DNA from: Bacteroidota bacterium
GTDB lineage: Bacteria > Bacteroidota > Bacteroidia > Chitinophagales > Chitinophagaceae
Length of the DNA stretch: 64,000 nucleotides
Assembly: GCA_016712665.1 (NCBI GenBank)
Contig: JADJQP010000002.1
Span: 714,693 to 778,692, forward strand
Direction of reading: 5' to 3'
The translations under genes were made by a program, and so were the position numbers. Positions 39,925 to 50,000 of this stretch are shown here, piece by piece (positions within the stretch are counted from its first letter, which is position 1; every line of letters starts with the position of its first letter). The notes beneath the pieces are model-generated. The model searched no databases and was not told the DNA's origin. It was given only the letters and a program-made list of their open reading frames with translations.

Positions 39925-40812
39925 TTAAGTTTTTAGTGCTTTGATAATGTTTTCATAATCTGGTGCTATTAGCTGAAAATCGCTCTGATGCCTAAACCAA
40001 GTTATTTGCCGTTTGGCATAGTTTCGGGTATGTTGCTTGATTTTTGATACAGCTTCGGCTAAGGTATAGGTACCCTGTAAATGGGCAAACAACTCTGCAT
40101 ACCCAACGGTCTGCAAGGCCCTCAGGTGCTTTTGGCCAACTAATGAAACCACTTCCTCTAAGAGGCCTGCTGTCATCATTTCATCTACTCTCGTATTAAT
40201 TTTTTCATATAAATCTTCACGAGGTAAATCAATCGCAAAATATTGGATAGCGAAGTTTCTACGTTTACCCGTATGTTTTCGAAAGGATCGTATAGACTGT
40301 CCGGTAGATCGAATAAAAATTAACGCTCGTAGCAGCCGATTCGGATTCATATTTTCACTGCTTTCAAAAAATGCCTTATCGCTTTGTTTGACTTCATTCT
40401 GCAACCACTCTAATCCCAATGTTTCATAGTGCGTTAGAATTTCTTGCTCTATTACTCTATTTACAGCAGGCATTTCATCAATACCTTCACATAAAGCCTT
40501 AATATACAATCCGGTACCTCCCACGCAAATGGCATAGTCATTCTTTTCAAAAATACCTCTTAAAATCTCTAAGCCATACCTTTCATACACGCCTGCAGAC
40601 ACATCTTCTTCGATGGAGTGACTATTGATAAAATGATGAGGCACTTCCTGCAATTGTTGCTGGGTTGGTTTGGCAACGCCAATATTCAATTCACGATAAC
40701 ATTGTCTACTATCAGCCGATAAAATTTCTGTATGAAAATGCTTTGCCAATTGAATGGAAACAGCCGTTTTGCCACTTGCTGTAGCACCTCCTATCACAAT
40801 AAGTGTTTTCAA
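39925..40812 (-). CDS. miaA: tRNA dimethylallyltransferase
   Basis: 295 residues with the P-loop GGATASGKTAVSIQLAKHF, SADSRQCYRELNIGVAKPT, and GGTGLYIKALCEG. MiaA adds an isopentenyl group to A37 of tRNAs reading codons that start with U. It ends with the expected ITWFRHQSDFQLI motif. Frame and length are normal. Confidence 0.95.
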   Translation of the reverse strand: MKTLIVIGGATASGKTAVSIQLAKHFHTEILSADSRQCYRELNIGVAKPTQQQLQEVPHHFINSHSIEEDVSAGVYERYGLEILRGIFEKNDYAICVGGTGLYIKALCEGIDEMPAVNRVIEQEILTHYETLGLEWLQNEVKQSDKAFFESSENMNPNRLLRALIFIRSTGQSIRSFRKHTGKRRNFAIQYFAIDLPREDLYEKINTRVDEMMTAGLLEEVVSLVGQKHLRALQTVGYAELFAHLQGTYTLAEAVSKIKQHTRNYAKRQITWFRHQSDFQLIAPDYENIIKALKT

Positions 40813-40836
40813 TAATACCCTTGCGTTTAAAAAAAA

Positions 40837-41409
40837 TTAAACCTCCTCTCCAAATCCACCGGACTCTTCGGCTCCTTCTTCTCCAAATCCATCCAATCCG
40901 ACTTCATCTTCCCCTTCATCGCCAAAACCCTCCGTATTGTTTAAGTCATATTTCTCCACTATTTCGGCAACAGCATCTTTTTCTGTAGCCATACTAATAA
41001 AGTTAACAGGCGATATGCCCTCGCTCTTAATACATTTCGGGTAGTTGATCAAATCAGAATCAAAAGGACTAATCGAAATAATTTCAATTAAGAAAGTCCA
41101 AGCCCTTGGGTGCACGCATTCATAAATAAATTTTTGGTCCGGATCTGTAATCAATGCACCAACGGGAGTCTTCTTCATACTGAGTTCCGGAGCCCCTCTC
41201 AAATTTTTTTCAACTACAGATGATAAGGTAATCCCCTTCATTCGTTTATCGTCAATCAAATAAAAAAGGCCTTCCATATTTTCAGGAAATTGCAAGGCAA
41301 ACTTTATGCAGGTATGAAATTCATAAAAGGACTGACTGGATACCAATACAATATTTCGATAGGTGGCATCATCTTCTTCCCAGCTTACTTTAAATTTTAT
41401 CAGTGGCAT
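40837..41409 (-). CDS. Plasmid pRiA4b ORF-3-like protein
   Basis: 190 residues with an ORF-3-like core (FYEFHTCIKFALQF, MKKTPVGALITDPDQKFIYE) and a very acidic, glycine-rich tail (EGFGDEGEDEVGLDGFGEEG). The family is widespread, often named after plasmid pRiA4b, and has no firm biochemical function. The normal chromosomal setting between miaA and cca suggests a resident housekeeping copy and not a plasmid remnant. The acidic tail is likely disordered. Confidence 0.6.
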   Translation of the reverse strand: MPLIKFKVSWEEDDATYRNIVLVSSQSFYEFHTCIKFALQFPENMEGLFYLIDDKRMKGITLSSVVEKNLRGAPELSMKKTPVGALITDPDQKFIYECVHPRAWTFLIEIISISPFDSDLINYPKCIKSEGISPVNFISMATEKDAVAEIVEKYDLNNTEGFGDEGEDEVGLDGFGEEGAEESGGFGEEV

Positions 41410-41438
41410 GCTTGCATTTTATAGGTTTCGCAAACATA

Positions 41439-42851
41439 CTAAATTGGTTTTATATTTTGCTCTTTTGCGTAGCGTATCATAAAAGAATACGCTTCGTCAT
41501 AATCATTTTTAATCACACCATCCAAAATGGCTTCCCGTACCGCATCCTTAATTTCTCCCACTAGTTTTGAGGCGGGCAAATTAAAGGTTTGCATAATCAT
41601 TTCGCCACTTATGGGCGGTTGCCAATTTCTGATGTGATCGCTTTCCTCCACGGCCTTCAGCCTCTCCTTTACCATTTCGTAGTTCTCCTTATACCGAATA
41701 ACCTTTTCATGGTTTTTAGAAGTAATGTCGGCATTGCAAAGAATCAACAAATCTTCCAGGTCGTTGCCTGCGTCAAAAATGAGTCGTCTGATGGCACTAT
41801 CCGTAATGTTTTCTTTTGTCAAACTTACCGGACGATGGTGCAATTGAATGATCTTTGCACATACTTCATGTGTTCATTCAGAGGGAGTTTTAGAAATTTG
41901 AAAATACCCGGTATCATTTGAGCACCAATCCATTCATGATTATGAAATGTCCATCCATGGTCTTTTCAAATATTTTGTGGCAGGTTTACCAATATCATGC
42001 AGTAATGCAGCCCATCTGAGCCACAGATTTTTTGTATGCGGGCAAATATTGTCAACTACTTGTATGGTATGATAAAAATTATCTTTATGCCCTCTACCAT
42101 CTATATATTGTGCCCCGGCCAAATCTGCCAAATGTGGAAAAATAATCGCAAGTAATTTGGTTTTATACAGCAAGTCGAAGCCCACCGAAGGTTTATTGCA
42201 CATTAAAATTTTATTCAATTCATCGGCGATCCGTTCTTTCGAAATAATTGCAATACGGTCTGCATGTTCTTTAATAGCCGATAAGGTTTTTTCATCTATT
42301 TGATACCGAAGTTGTGTCGCAAATCGAATCGTTCGCAACATACGCAACGGGTCGTCAATGAAGGTCTGTGCAGGGGCCAAAGGGGTACGAAGTACTTTTC
42401 TTTGAATATCTGCCAGTCCATCAAAGGGATCAATCAGACAACCATAATCCTCCTTGTTTAAACTCACAGCAAGGGCATTTATAGTAAGGTCTCTACGCAG
42501 CTGGTCATCTTCTAAAGTACCGGCCTCCACCTCGGGATTTCTACTTTCACTTCTATAGGACTCCTTACGTGCTCCTACAAATTCTACATCGATATCCTCC
42601 ACTCTCAGTTGGGCCGTTCCGAATGTTTTAAAAACCGAAACCGTTGGCTTTTCCTTAAACAAGGAGGCCACCTGTTCGGCCAACAAAATACCATCACCTA
42701 CGCAAACAATATCAATATCTTTTGTCTTTCGGTCGATAATTTTATCTCTAACAAACCCACCAATGACGTAGCACGGCATTTCCAGTTTCCTGGCTGCAAA
42801 CGCTATTTTCTCTAATAGTAAAAGTTCTTGCTTGGTACATTGAATCTGCAT
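41439..42851 (-). CDS. cca: CCA tRNA nucleotidyltransferase with HD domain (three frameshifts)
   Basis: The enzyme adds or repairs the 3' CCA of tRNAs. The head domain has CYVIGGFVRDKIIDR, metal-binding KDIDIVCVG and LRRDLTINALAVSL. An HD domain (LLHDIGKPATK) follows. The frame is broken three times within about 120 bp, each by one missing base: at AAA 41968-41970, at TT 41940-41941 and near 41852. With three bases added the product is 471 residues, normal for the family, with HFINHEWIGAQMIPGIFKFL bridging the breaks. Because the enzyme is normally essential, sequencing error is the best explanation. It starts 16 bp after the stop of the outer-membrane protein gene. Confidence 0.88.
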
Positions 42852-42867
42852 CCCAAAAATTAAAAAA

Positions 42868-43539
42868 TTAAAAAATATATACCAATCTAGTACTTACCAA
42901 ATTATTATATTGCTGCTGTCTGCCGGTAAGAATATTACTAAGGTTGCGGATGGACAACAAGGAATATTGCATTCGTAAATTAATGATAAGTCCTTTCCAA
43001 ATATGTGCGCCCCCGTTCAACACAATATTAAAATCTGATTTTTTGAAGGGAAACAATTTAGCCTCCTGTTCAAAAATGGCCCCATTGCCATCACGGTAGG
43101 TTTCTTTACTACTACCCAAATACGCGCCAGAAATGCCCACACCAAAATTATTCTTCTTTGCATCAAAAAAATTAATCAAAATGGGAATTTCAGCATAGTT
43201 TAAACGGATTTTGTAATCGGTAATCACACCACTTTGATCGTTCATTAGTTTGGGCAATTGCGACAATCCGGCCCGGGCCCCTTTTTGGGCATACAGCAAC
43301 TCCATACTTACCGAAAACGGTTTTCCGATATTGACATAAAGGATCGCTCCCGCATTCAAACCCACTCTATGATAACCTGCAAAATTATCGCCGTCTACTT
43401 GTGTATAATTTGCGCCCAATACCAATCCACCAAAAAAAAGTCGATCCTCCTCATCACCGTATTGTGCACTTGCTTTTAATGTGAATAAAAAGGCACACAG
43501 AAAAAAGAAGAAAAACTTTAATTGACATACTTTAGCCAT
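42868..43539 (-). CDS. Outer membrane beta-barrel protein (PorT-like fold)
   Basis: 223 residues with a phenylalanine-rich signal peptide (KFFFFFLCAFLFTLKASAQ) and an eight-strand barrel pattern (GLVLGANYTQVDG, VSMELLYAQKGARAG, YAEIPILINFF, NFGVGISGAYLG) ending in an aromatic residue (RLVYIF), as expected for outer-membrane insertion. The specific function is unknown. It precedes cca on the same strand by 16 bp and is divergent from the 91-residue gene. Confidence 0.75.
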   Translation of the reverse strand: MAKVCQLKFFFFFLCAFLFTLKASAQYGDEEDRLFFGGLVLGANYTQVDGDNFAGYHRVGLNAGAILYVNIGKPFSVSMELLYAQKGARAGLSQLPKLMNDQSGVITDYKIRLNYAEIPILINFFDAKKNNFGVGISGAYLGSSKETYRDGNGAIFEQEAKLFPFKKSDFNIVLNGGAHIWKGLIINLRMQYSLLSIRNLSNILTGRQQQYNNLVSTRLVYIF

Positions 43540-43573
43540 CTGAAATAGAAGTTTTAGATTTCAATGCAAATAT

Positions 43574-43849
43574 ATGAGTATTAAATATACACCCGCCACT
43601 TTAAAAAAGTTTGAAGAGCTTTATGACGAAATGGGTTACAGTATTCGTTTCGAAAAAGGAAATTTCAATAGTGGCTATTGCATTTTGGAGGCAAAGAAAA
43701 GAGTAGTAATCAACAAATTCCTGACATTAGAGGGCCGAATTAATGCAATGATTGATATTTTACCCAGTATTGAATTCGATTGTACCCAACTCAATACCGA
43801 TGTGCGCCATTTCTATGAATTGGCTATGGCCTCCCCCAATACCAAATAG
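43574..43849 (+). CDS. Conserved hypothetical small soluble protein
   Basis: 91 residues, soluble, with KKFEELYDEMGYSIRFEKGN and YCILEAKKRVVINKFLTLEG, a pattern I have the impression of being conserved in Bacteroidota, although no function is known to me. There is no signal peptide or membrane segment. It is divergent from the outer-membrane protein gene; a 9-bp inverted repeat lies just after its stop. Confidence 0.65.
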   Translation: MSIKYTPATLKKFEELYDEMGYSIRFEKGNFNSGYCILEAKKRVVINKFLTLEGRINAMIDILPSIEFDCTQLNTDVRHFYELAMASPNTK

Positions 43850-43852
43850 GCA

Positions 43853-43894
43853 TTTTGCCAAATTCTTGCATTTTTCGACCAAATCTTGGCAAAA
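43853..43894. repeat. Inverted repeat TTTTGCCAA / TTGGCAAAA
   Basis: Two 9-bp arms (43853-43861 and 43886-43894) separated by 24 bp between the 91-residue gene and the DUF4412 gene. It could be a weak terminator without a T-run or an operator. Confidence 0.4.
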
Positions 43895-43963
43895 CAACCA
43901 GATTCTAATTTTTTGTAACCACAAAGAAAAGAATGTAGACATTTGCCCTATCAAACATTTGCA

Positions 43964-44839
43964 ATGAAAAAGCAACTCATTCTAATCACCGTATTTATGT
44001 TGGCATTGGGCAGCCTTCAAGCACAGCGAAACTATGTGCGCAGAGCTATTGAAAAAGATATGGAGAAAAAGTATGAGGACGATCGTCAGAAGGGAGTGGA
44101 TGCGGTAGATGAACGATTAGACAAATGGGAAGAAAGTGACAAGGCAAAAAGAGCTGCCATAGAACCCTTCCCTACTATGAGTATGAGCATGCGTATTGAA
44201 TATCCCGAGAAACCAAAAAATAATGTTACCATACAGTACTATTTTAAAAATTATAGCTGTGCCTCCATTTTCAAAATGGAAAGAGAAAGCAATGGGATGG
44301 ATCGAATGATTATGAATTTTAAAGAGGGAAAAAGTACCCTATTGATGACCGACCGAAAGGGACGCAAGACAGGAATGGTGATGGAATTGAAAAATTTTGA
44401 TTGGGCCGTCAAAAGCGGAATAGAAAAGAATAACAAATTACTTGAAGACGGCGATGCCACCTTAACCGCTACCGATGAATATAAAACCATAGAAGGTTAT
44501 AAATGTAGAAAGTATCTGTATGAAGATCAGAATTACAAATCTGAAATGTGGGTAAGTAACAACGTAGGTATGGAGCATGTTAAATTTAACAAAGCCGTTT
44601 ACAGTGCATTTGCCAATTCAAAAAACCCTAATAATAATGCCTATTACAAAGCCGGTATGAATGGAGTGGTGATACAAACCCATATGTACCCCAAAGGAGG
44701 CAGAAGTGAAGAGGCCATTATGACCATGCAAAATATTAAAGCTGATTATGCACCCGACGAAATGTTTAGCACCTCAGGTTACGAAATTACTGTGATGCCC
44801 AGCATGAAAGATATGTGGAAGTCGGCCAACGAAAAATAA
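43964..44839 (+). CDS. DUF4412 domain-containing secreted protein
   Basis: 291 residues with a signal peptide (MKKQLILITVFMLALGSLQA) and a charged region, then a beta-rich domain (RIEYPEKPKNNVTIQYYFKN, TIEGYKCRKYLYEDQNYKSE, MWVSNNVGMEHVKF) that fits DUF4412, related to LolA/LppX-like folds. The start at 43964 is chosen because the signal peptide begins there. Location is periplasmic or outer-membrane-associated. A bidirectional terminator separates it from the convergent CpeT-like gene. Confidence 0.72.
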   Translation: MKKQLILITVFMLALGSLQAQRNYVRRAIEKDMEKKYEDDRQKGVDAVDERLDKWEESDKAKRAAIEPFPTMSMSMRIEYPEKPKNNVTIQYYFKNYSCASIFKMERESNGMDRMIMNFKEGKSTLLMTDRKGRKTGMVMELKNFDWAVKSGIEKNNKLLEDGDATLTATDEYKTIEGYKCRKYLYEDQNYKSEMWVSNNVGMEHVKFNKAVYSAFANSKNPNNNAYYKAGMNGVVIQTHMYPKGGRSEEAIMTMQNIKADYAPDEMFSTSGYEITVMPSMKDMWKSANEK

Positions 44840-44870
44840 GGAAACATTTTTATAACCCCAAACCAAATGA

Positions 44871-44903
44871 AAAAAAGGCTACCCCGTAAGGTAGCTTTTT
44901 TTT
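44871..44903. terminator. Bidirectional hairpin terminator
   Basis: GCTACC/GGTAGC stem with a 6-base loop, flanked by A6 on the left and T8 on the right, so it can end transcripts from both sides. It sits between two convergent genes. Confidence 0.8.
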
Positions 44904-45534
44904 ATTTCTTCTTCTTAATAAAACTGTACCCGCCTTTTACAGCTCCCCAAACCTGTTTGTCTTTTTCGTCCCAACCCCTGTCCCAACTAATAAGTTTCCG
45001 TTTGTAAATAACCACCTCTGAAGTTGCATAAGCAGCTCCCTTAAAACTGCTCAAACAATCGCGCCAGGGTGTACTGCCACTAAACACATTCTTTTTTCTT
45101 TTGTGCAGAAATATTGCACAACCGGGCCTTTCAATTAAAGAATCTATTGAAAGAATACCAATTTTTTGCAAATCCTTCCAGGCTCCAATATATTGTGACG
45201 GATTTTTTATTTCGTACACCTTACTCACTAATGTGGTATCGTTTTGTTTATATAAATGATACACCCTTTGACGGTACGGCTTCTCCTCATCATTTGCCAT
45301 CGATTGTTCCACATAAAGCCAATACCCATTCATATCATCAGTCCAAATAGGAGCCATATGCAATTTGATATGAAAGTAACTGGTATCAGCTTTAGACTGC
45401 AATTCGCTGTCAAAATTTCCTGCCATAATCTGTTGCAGTTTTTTTAAATCACTCTTTTTAAGCTTCATGGCCTTGGCATGAATCATAGTGGGAATTTGCA
45501 GCATCAATACGATAGCAAGCAGTACTTCTCTCAT
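44902..45534 (-). CDS. CpcT/CpeT-like chromophore lyase family protein
   Basis: 210 residues with a signal peptide (MREVLLAIVLMLQIPTMIHA) and a CpeT-like domain: LQQIMAGNFDSELQSKAD, HIKLHMAPIWTD, YWLYVEQSM, PYRQRVYHLY and RPGCAIFLHKRK. The family is known from cyanobacterial bilin attachment, but secreted homologues occur in heterotrophs with unknown function. Nothing else in the window suggests phototrophy. The start at 45534 is preferred since it begins the signal peptide. Confidence 0.75.
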   Translation of the reverse strand: MREVLLAIVLMLQIPTMIHAKAMKLKKSDLKKLQQIMAGNFDSELQSKADTSYFHIKLHMAPIWTDDMNGYWLYVEQSMANDEEKPYRQRVYHLYKQNDTTLVSKVYEIKNPSQYIGAWKDLQKIGILSIDSLIERPGCAIFLHKRKKNVFSGSTPWRDCLSSFKGAAYATSEVVIYKRKLISWDRGWDEKDKQVWGAVKGGYSFIKKKK

Positions 45535-45641
45535 ACGTGGATATATTTGCATTCCACAAACATAATAAGTAAGCATTCAAATTAAAAAATTTATCTGGGC
45601 CAAATCTTTCAATTTGACAATAAAATAAATAATTTGCAACT

Positions 45642-47751
45642 ATGTACTCAACTGCACAACAAAATCAATTGATCAAAGACGCTAAAGCATTCATCCAGCA
45701 TTCGACTTCGGTGGATTCATTGACTGCTATCAATATCCTAAAAGAAATCATCAACTTTGCCGATTGGACCTATTATGTAAATGACAATCCGATATTTGCA
45801 GATGCAGAATATGATGCATTGTTCAAACTGCTTAAAGATACTGAACAGAAATATCCGGAATGGATTACCATCGACTCTCCAACCCAAAGAATTGCAAAAG
45901 GACTTACCGAGGATTTTAAAACAGTCAGTCACCTGGTACCCATGCTCAGTCTTGAAAATAGTTATGATGCAGCGGATTTGCAAGACTGGGATCGAAAATG
46001 CAAAGAACTTAGTGGGCTTCCTACTATTGAATATTGTGTAGAACCTAAATATGACGGTGCCGGTATTTCTTTAATTTACGAAAAAGATATTTTAGAGAGA
46101 GGTTCTACACGCGGCGATATAGTGCAAGGAGACGATATCACCACCAACACCAAACAAATACGATCGATTCCGTTAGGGGCGAAACTCAGCCGCTTTAATA
46201 TTCAACAAATTGAAATCAGAGGCGAGGTGATGTTGACAAAAAAAGCGTTTAGACAATACAATGAAAAATTAATTGCTGAAAATTTATCTCCTCTTGCGAA
46301 TCCACGAAATGCGGCCTCCGGTTCGCTTCGTATCAAAAATGCAAGCGAAGTGGCCAAAAGAGGCTTAGATGCATTTTTATACCATATCAGCAATATTAGC
46401 ATCGATCCTCAAAAGCCATTTCCTACTGAATTCCAAACGCATTTTGGCTCATTAAAAGCGCTCGAATCACTAGGATTTAAAACCCCCTTGTCTACGATTC
46501 GAGTACATGCAACCATTGAAGAGGTGATACAAACATGCATGGAATATGAAGCCAATAGAGATCAAATGCCCTATGAAATTGATGGAATGGTAATAAAGGT
46601 AAATGATATAGCGCTTCAGGATGTGTTGGGACAAACCAGTCACCATCCACGTTGGGCCATTGCCTATAAATTTAAGGCAAGACAAGGAAGTAGCAAATTG
46701 TTGCAAATCGAATATCAAGTGGGTCGAACGGGTAGTGTGACTCCGGTCGCAAAAATTGAACCGGTATATATTGACGGTGTCACCATAAGTTCCATCTCTC
46801 TTTTTAATGAGGAAGTGATTCGCGAAAAAAACTTAAAAATTGGCGACACCATTTTAGTGGAACGCGCCGGCGATGTCATCCCCTATATTGTAAAATCATT
46901 TCCCGAACTCAGAACGGGCGCGGAAAACGAAATCGTCTTTCCGACCAAATGTCCCGTTTGTGGCGAAGGCCTTTACAAACCTGAATCAGAAGCTGTTTGG
47001 CGTTGTACTCATATTAATTGCGAAGCGCAACGTATTGAACGCATTATTCATTTCGCTTCGAAAGATGCTATGGATATTCGCGGCTTGGGGGATGCATTGG
47101 TGCGAAAATTATATGAAAAAAAATGGATTCATGGCATTGCAGATATTTACAAATTGCCCTTCGAACAATTGAAAGGAATGGAAGGATGGGGCGAAAAATC
47201 AATGACCAATCTGAAGGAGGCTATCGAAAAATCAAAAACACAACCCCTGCATAGAATTTTATTTGGACTTGGCATTCGCTATGTAGGCGAAACCACTGCG
47301 AAAGCACTAGCAAGAAGTATCGCTCATATTAATGATCTTTTTTCTACTTCTATAGACGCCTTGAAAAATATTGAAGATGTTGGTGAAAAAGTTGCGGTCT
47401 CCATACAAGAATTTTTCTCCCATCAAGATACCAAACTGTTACTAGAACAACTTCAAGACGCAGGGGTTTGTCTTCAAAATACGCAAAAGAACGAAGTGGT
47501 TGCGGGCGCTTTACTTGGCAAAACCTTTTTTATTTACAGGTACTTTACAAATGAAGCGAAGCGATGCAGAAGCAATGGCAGAACAAAACGGCGGAAAATT
47601 ACTCAGTGGCGTCAGTAGCAAACTCGATTATTTGGTAGTAGGTGAAGATGCAGGTAGCAAACTAGACAAAGCAAAAAAATTAGGTACCGTGCATATTCTC
47701 AGTGAGTCGGAATTTTTAGCACTGATTGCTCAAACAGAGAGTGTGCATTAA
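45642..47751 (+). CDS. ligA: NAD-dependent DNA ligase (one frameshift)
   Basis: The repaired product is 702 residues. Visible parts: Ia domain (FADWTYYVNDNPIFADAEYD), adenylation lysine in EPKYDGAGISLIYE, LANPRNAASGSLRIK, the four-cysteine zinc site CPVCGEGLYKPESEAVWRCT then NCEA, helix-hairpin-helix region, and a BRCT domain (GGKLLSGVSSKLDYLVVGED). The frame breaks at T6 47526-47531; removing one T gives GKTFLFTGTLQMKRSDAEAM, the normal BRCT entry. Since LigA is essential, sequencing error is likely. It seals nicks in replication and repair. Confidence 0.93.
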
Positions 47752-47826
47752 CAAACTTCCGCTACTGAAAGTTTGCACCGCATTATTTTTTTTATACTTT
47801 AGTGCTTCACTATAAAACGAAACATA

Positions 47827-48312
47827 ATGGATATGAAATTTTATTTGGTTTTTGTAACCGCATTAATCCCTTTATTGGTTGGAATGGTTTATTATAACAG
47901 ATCTGTATTAGGTAACGCCTGGATGCAAGCTAGTGGCATGACAGAAGAAAAAGGAAAAAGTATGAACATGATTCTCATTTTCGTACTGACCTATATTTTC
48001 GGCCTTATGGCGTCTGTGGCTTTATCCTCTATCGTAATTCACCAGATTGGTGTTTTTTCTGTATTAAACGGAGACGAAAGTGCCGAAGCAAAAGCCTTTT
48101 TGAAAAATTTTATGGATACTTATGGACCGCGTTTTCGCACCTTTAAACATGGCGTACTACATGGTGTTATTGCTGCTCTATTTATTGCACTTCCGGTAGT
48201 GGGTGTTGGTGCTATGTTTGAGGCAAAAGGCTGGAAATACATTGCCATCCATGTCGGATACTGGGTAATTACGTTTGCCTTAATTGGTGGTGTTCTTTGC
48301 CAGTTTGTTTAA
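47827..48312 (+). CDS. DUF1761 family membrane protein
   Basis: 161 residues with four hydrophobic segments (FYLVFVTALIPLLVGMVYY; MNMILIFVLTYIFGLMASVAL; GVIAALFIALPVVGVGAMF; VGYWVITFALIGGVLCQFV) and the family-like FRTFKHGVLHGVIAAL. Inner-membrane, function unknown. It is convergent with the bestrophin gene, with one base between stops. Confidence 0.72.
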   Translation: MDMKFYLVFVTALIPLLVGMVYYNRSVLGNAWMQASGMTEEKGKSMNMILIFVLTYIFGLMASVALSSIVIHQIGVFSVLNGDESAEAKAFLKNFMDTYGPRFRTFKHGVLHGVIAALFIALPVVGVGAMFEAKGWKYIAIHVGYWVITFALIGGVLCQFV

Positions 48313-48313
48313 G

Positions 48314-49201
48314 TTATTGAAGAATATCATCTACATTATGATGAATATTGAGTGCCATTTTTTCTAAAGGCAAATCATTAGTGTCGCCGCCAAAAGGATC
48401 CTCAATTTCTTCGGCAATAATTTCAAGACTAGCCAAGACATAAAAAATAAAAAGGATGATGGGTATAGATAAATACCCCAGCGAAAACATATAGCCAAAG
48501 GGTAAGGTCATCACATATCCGAAAACGAATTTCTTAATAAACACACTATAAGAATATGGAATGGGTGTGTTCTTAATACGTTCGCAAGCCCCGCAAATAT
48601 TGGTAAACGAACGCAGTTCCTCATTCAAAATAAACAATTGCATTTCCGACAAGAGTCCCTGCTTTTGCAAAGTACCAATTTTGTTCATTATTAGTGCAGC
48701 CACCTGATTCGGAATATGTTTGTCTTTATTGATTTGACGTTGAATTTCTGAATCTACATGTCGGTCAAAAAGTTCCCAATCGGCTTTATGCGATAATAAA
48801 TGATTTTTTAGAGAAAAGGCATATGCCGGTATAATCTTTCGAAAAAAGGCTCGATTTGCTGCATCCTCTTTTGGCAAAATAGCATTCAATTTCAAAGCCA
48901 AATTCCGCGAATTGTTGGTTAAATCGCCCCATTGCTTGCGCCCTTCCCACCAGCGATCATATGCTGAATTTGTACGAAAAACCAGCAACAATGAAATGGC
49001 ACCGCCCAGTAGTGCATGCATCATCGGAATATTTTTGATATAGCTGTCTATCGGCAGTTCAAAATATTCTCTTTCAAGATATACGATGATACCGCAATAT
49101 ACGGCGATGCCCACCATCAGTGGAAACAGTTTGCGAAGGGTATCGCTCTTGTGAATTCTAAAAATAAAGGTAAACCATTCTTTGGGGTTGTACTGAATCA
49201 T
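48314..49201 (-). CDS. Bestrophin family ion channel
   Basis: 295 residues. Family motifs are LLVFRTNSAYDRWWEGRKQW, NSRNLALKLNA and, near the end, IAEEIEDPFGGDTNDLPLE, the conserved acidic motif. About four membrane segments are seen. Bacterial homologues form pentameric channels; ion choice (anion or cation) cannot be read from sequence alone. Located in the inner membrane. Confidence 0.88.
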   Translation of the reverse strand: MIQYNPKEWFTFIFRIHKSDTLRKLFPLMVGIAVYCGIIVYLEREYFELPIDSYIKNIPMMHALLGGAISLLLVFRTNSAYDRWWEGRKQWGDLTNNSRNLALKLNAILPKEDAANRAFFRKIIPAYAFSLKNHLLSHKADWELFDRHVDSEIQRQINKDKHIPNQVAALIMNKIGTLQKQGLLSEMQLFILNEELRSFTNICGACERIKNTPIPYSYSVFIKKFVFGYVMTLPFGYMFSLGYLSIPIILFIFYVLASLEIIAEEIEDPFGGDTNDLPLEKMALNIHHNVDDILQ

Positions 49202-49361
49202 AGTGGATAAAGATAAAAAAAACGAACGGATTCTATCAATAAATTTAGCAGCATACTGATATAAAATGCACCGTTAAAAAGATTGCTTTGCATGCAAAAT
49301 TATCCAAAAAAAAGAATAAGAATTTACAAGATCATTACATACCATATGGATGTGGAGACTT

Positions 49362-49769
49362 TTAACGATTTGCTAGCTTAGCACCTATATATCCCATGGG
49401 CAAATACGCAACTCCTAAATCGAGAACCGTAAACCAGATTGGTGACGGTAACATAAAAATATTTGCAATGCCACCAACTAAAAAACAAGCCCCAATAAAC
49501 AATCCCCATTTCATAAAATGGTTTGCTGCCAAACGTGCTGCAATAAAGGCTCCTACTAAAGTGCCCAAGGCATGGGCCAGAAACGGCAACAGAAAATGTT
49601 TAGGTTCCATAAGAGGCATGGCAGCCTTCAAGCCTTCCATGGTTTTCAAGTCAGCACCCTCGGGTGGGGCTATGATTCCATCACTGAGTATTATGATACC
49701 CATATTTACTGCTCCTCCAAGCAATAGTCCGGCCACAACAGCGATAATATTTTTAAGAATCGGATGCAT
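49362..49769 (-). CDS. Small hypothetical membrane protein
   Basis: 135 residues with four hydrophobic segments (IIAVVAGLLLGGAVNMGIIIL, HFLLPFLAHALGTLVGAFIAA, MKWGLFIGACFLVGGIANIFM, WFTVLDLGVAYLPMGYIGAK). I do not recognise a named family. It stands alone with about 160 bp before and 230 bp after it, neither holding a visible gene. Confidence 0.6.
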   Translation of the reverse strand: MHPILKNIIAVVAGLLLGGAVNMGIIILSDGIIAPPEGADLKTMEGLKAAMPLMEPKHFLLPFLAHALGTLVGAFIAARLAANHFMKWGLFIGACFLVGGIANIFMLPSPIWFTVLDLGVAYLPMGYIGAKLANR

Positions 49770-50000
49770 TGCTGTATTTTAAATTAGAAATGGAATTACA
49801 TTCAAATATACTATAGGAATCCAAAAAAGAAAACTGCCTTACAAGAAAATCTTCAAACAACGGGGCGCTTTGCACTCTACGTAATTTGAAACGAATTAAA
49901 AAATTTCACTTACAAATGCGCCCTTTCTAATTGCATGCGATTGCACTTTACCAAATGTAGATGCCATCTAAATTTCGTTCCGCTTATTCTTTTCGCGAAG

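Noticed and set aside
40837..41409. Plasmid or transposon remnant suggested by the pRiA4b ORF-3 name
   Set aside because: It lies between miaA and cca with ordinary base composition and no transposase or repeats.
44902..45534. Evidence of phototrophy from the CpeT-like gene
   Set aside because: No phycobilisome, reaction-centre or pigment genes are in the window and the protein has a signal peptide.
47500..47560. Programmed ribosomal frameshift in ligA
   Set aside because: No stimulatory structure was seen, and similar breaks occur in many unrelated genes at homopolymers, so sequence error is simpler.
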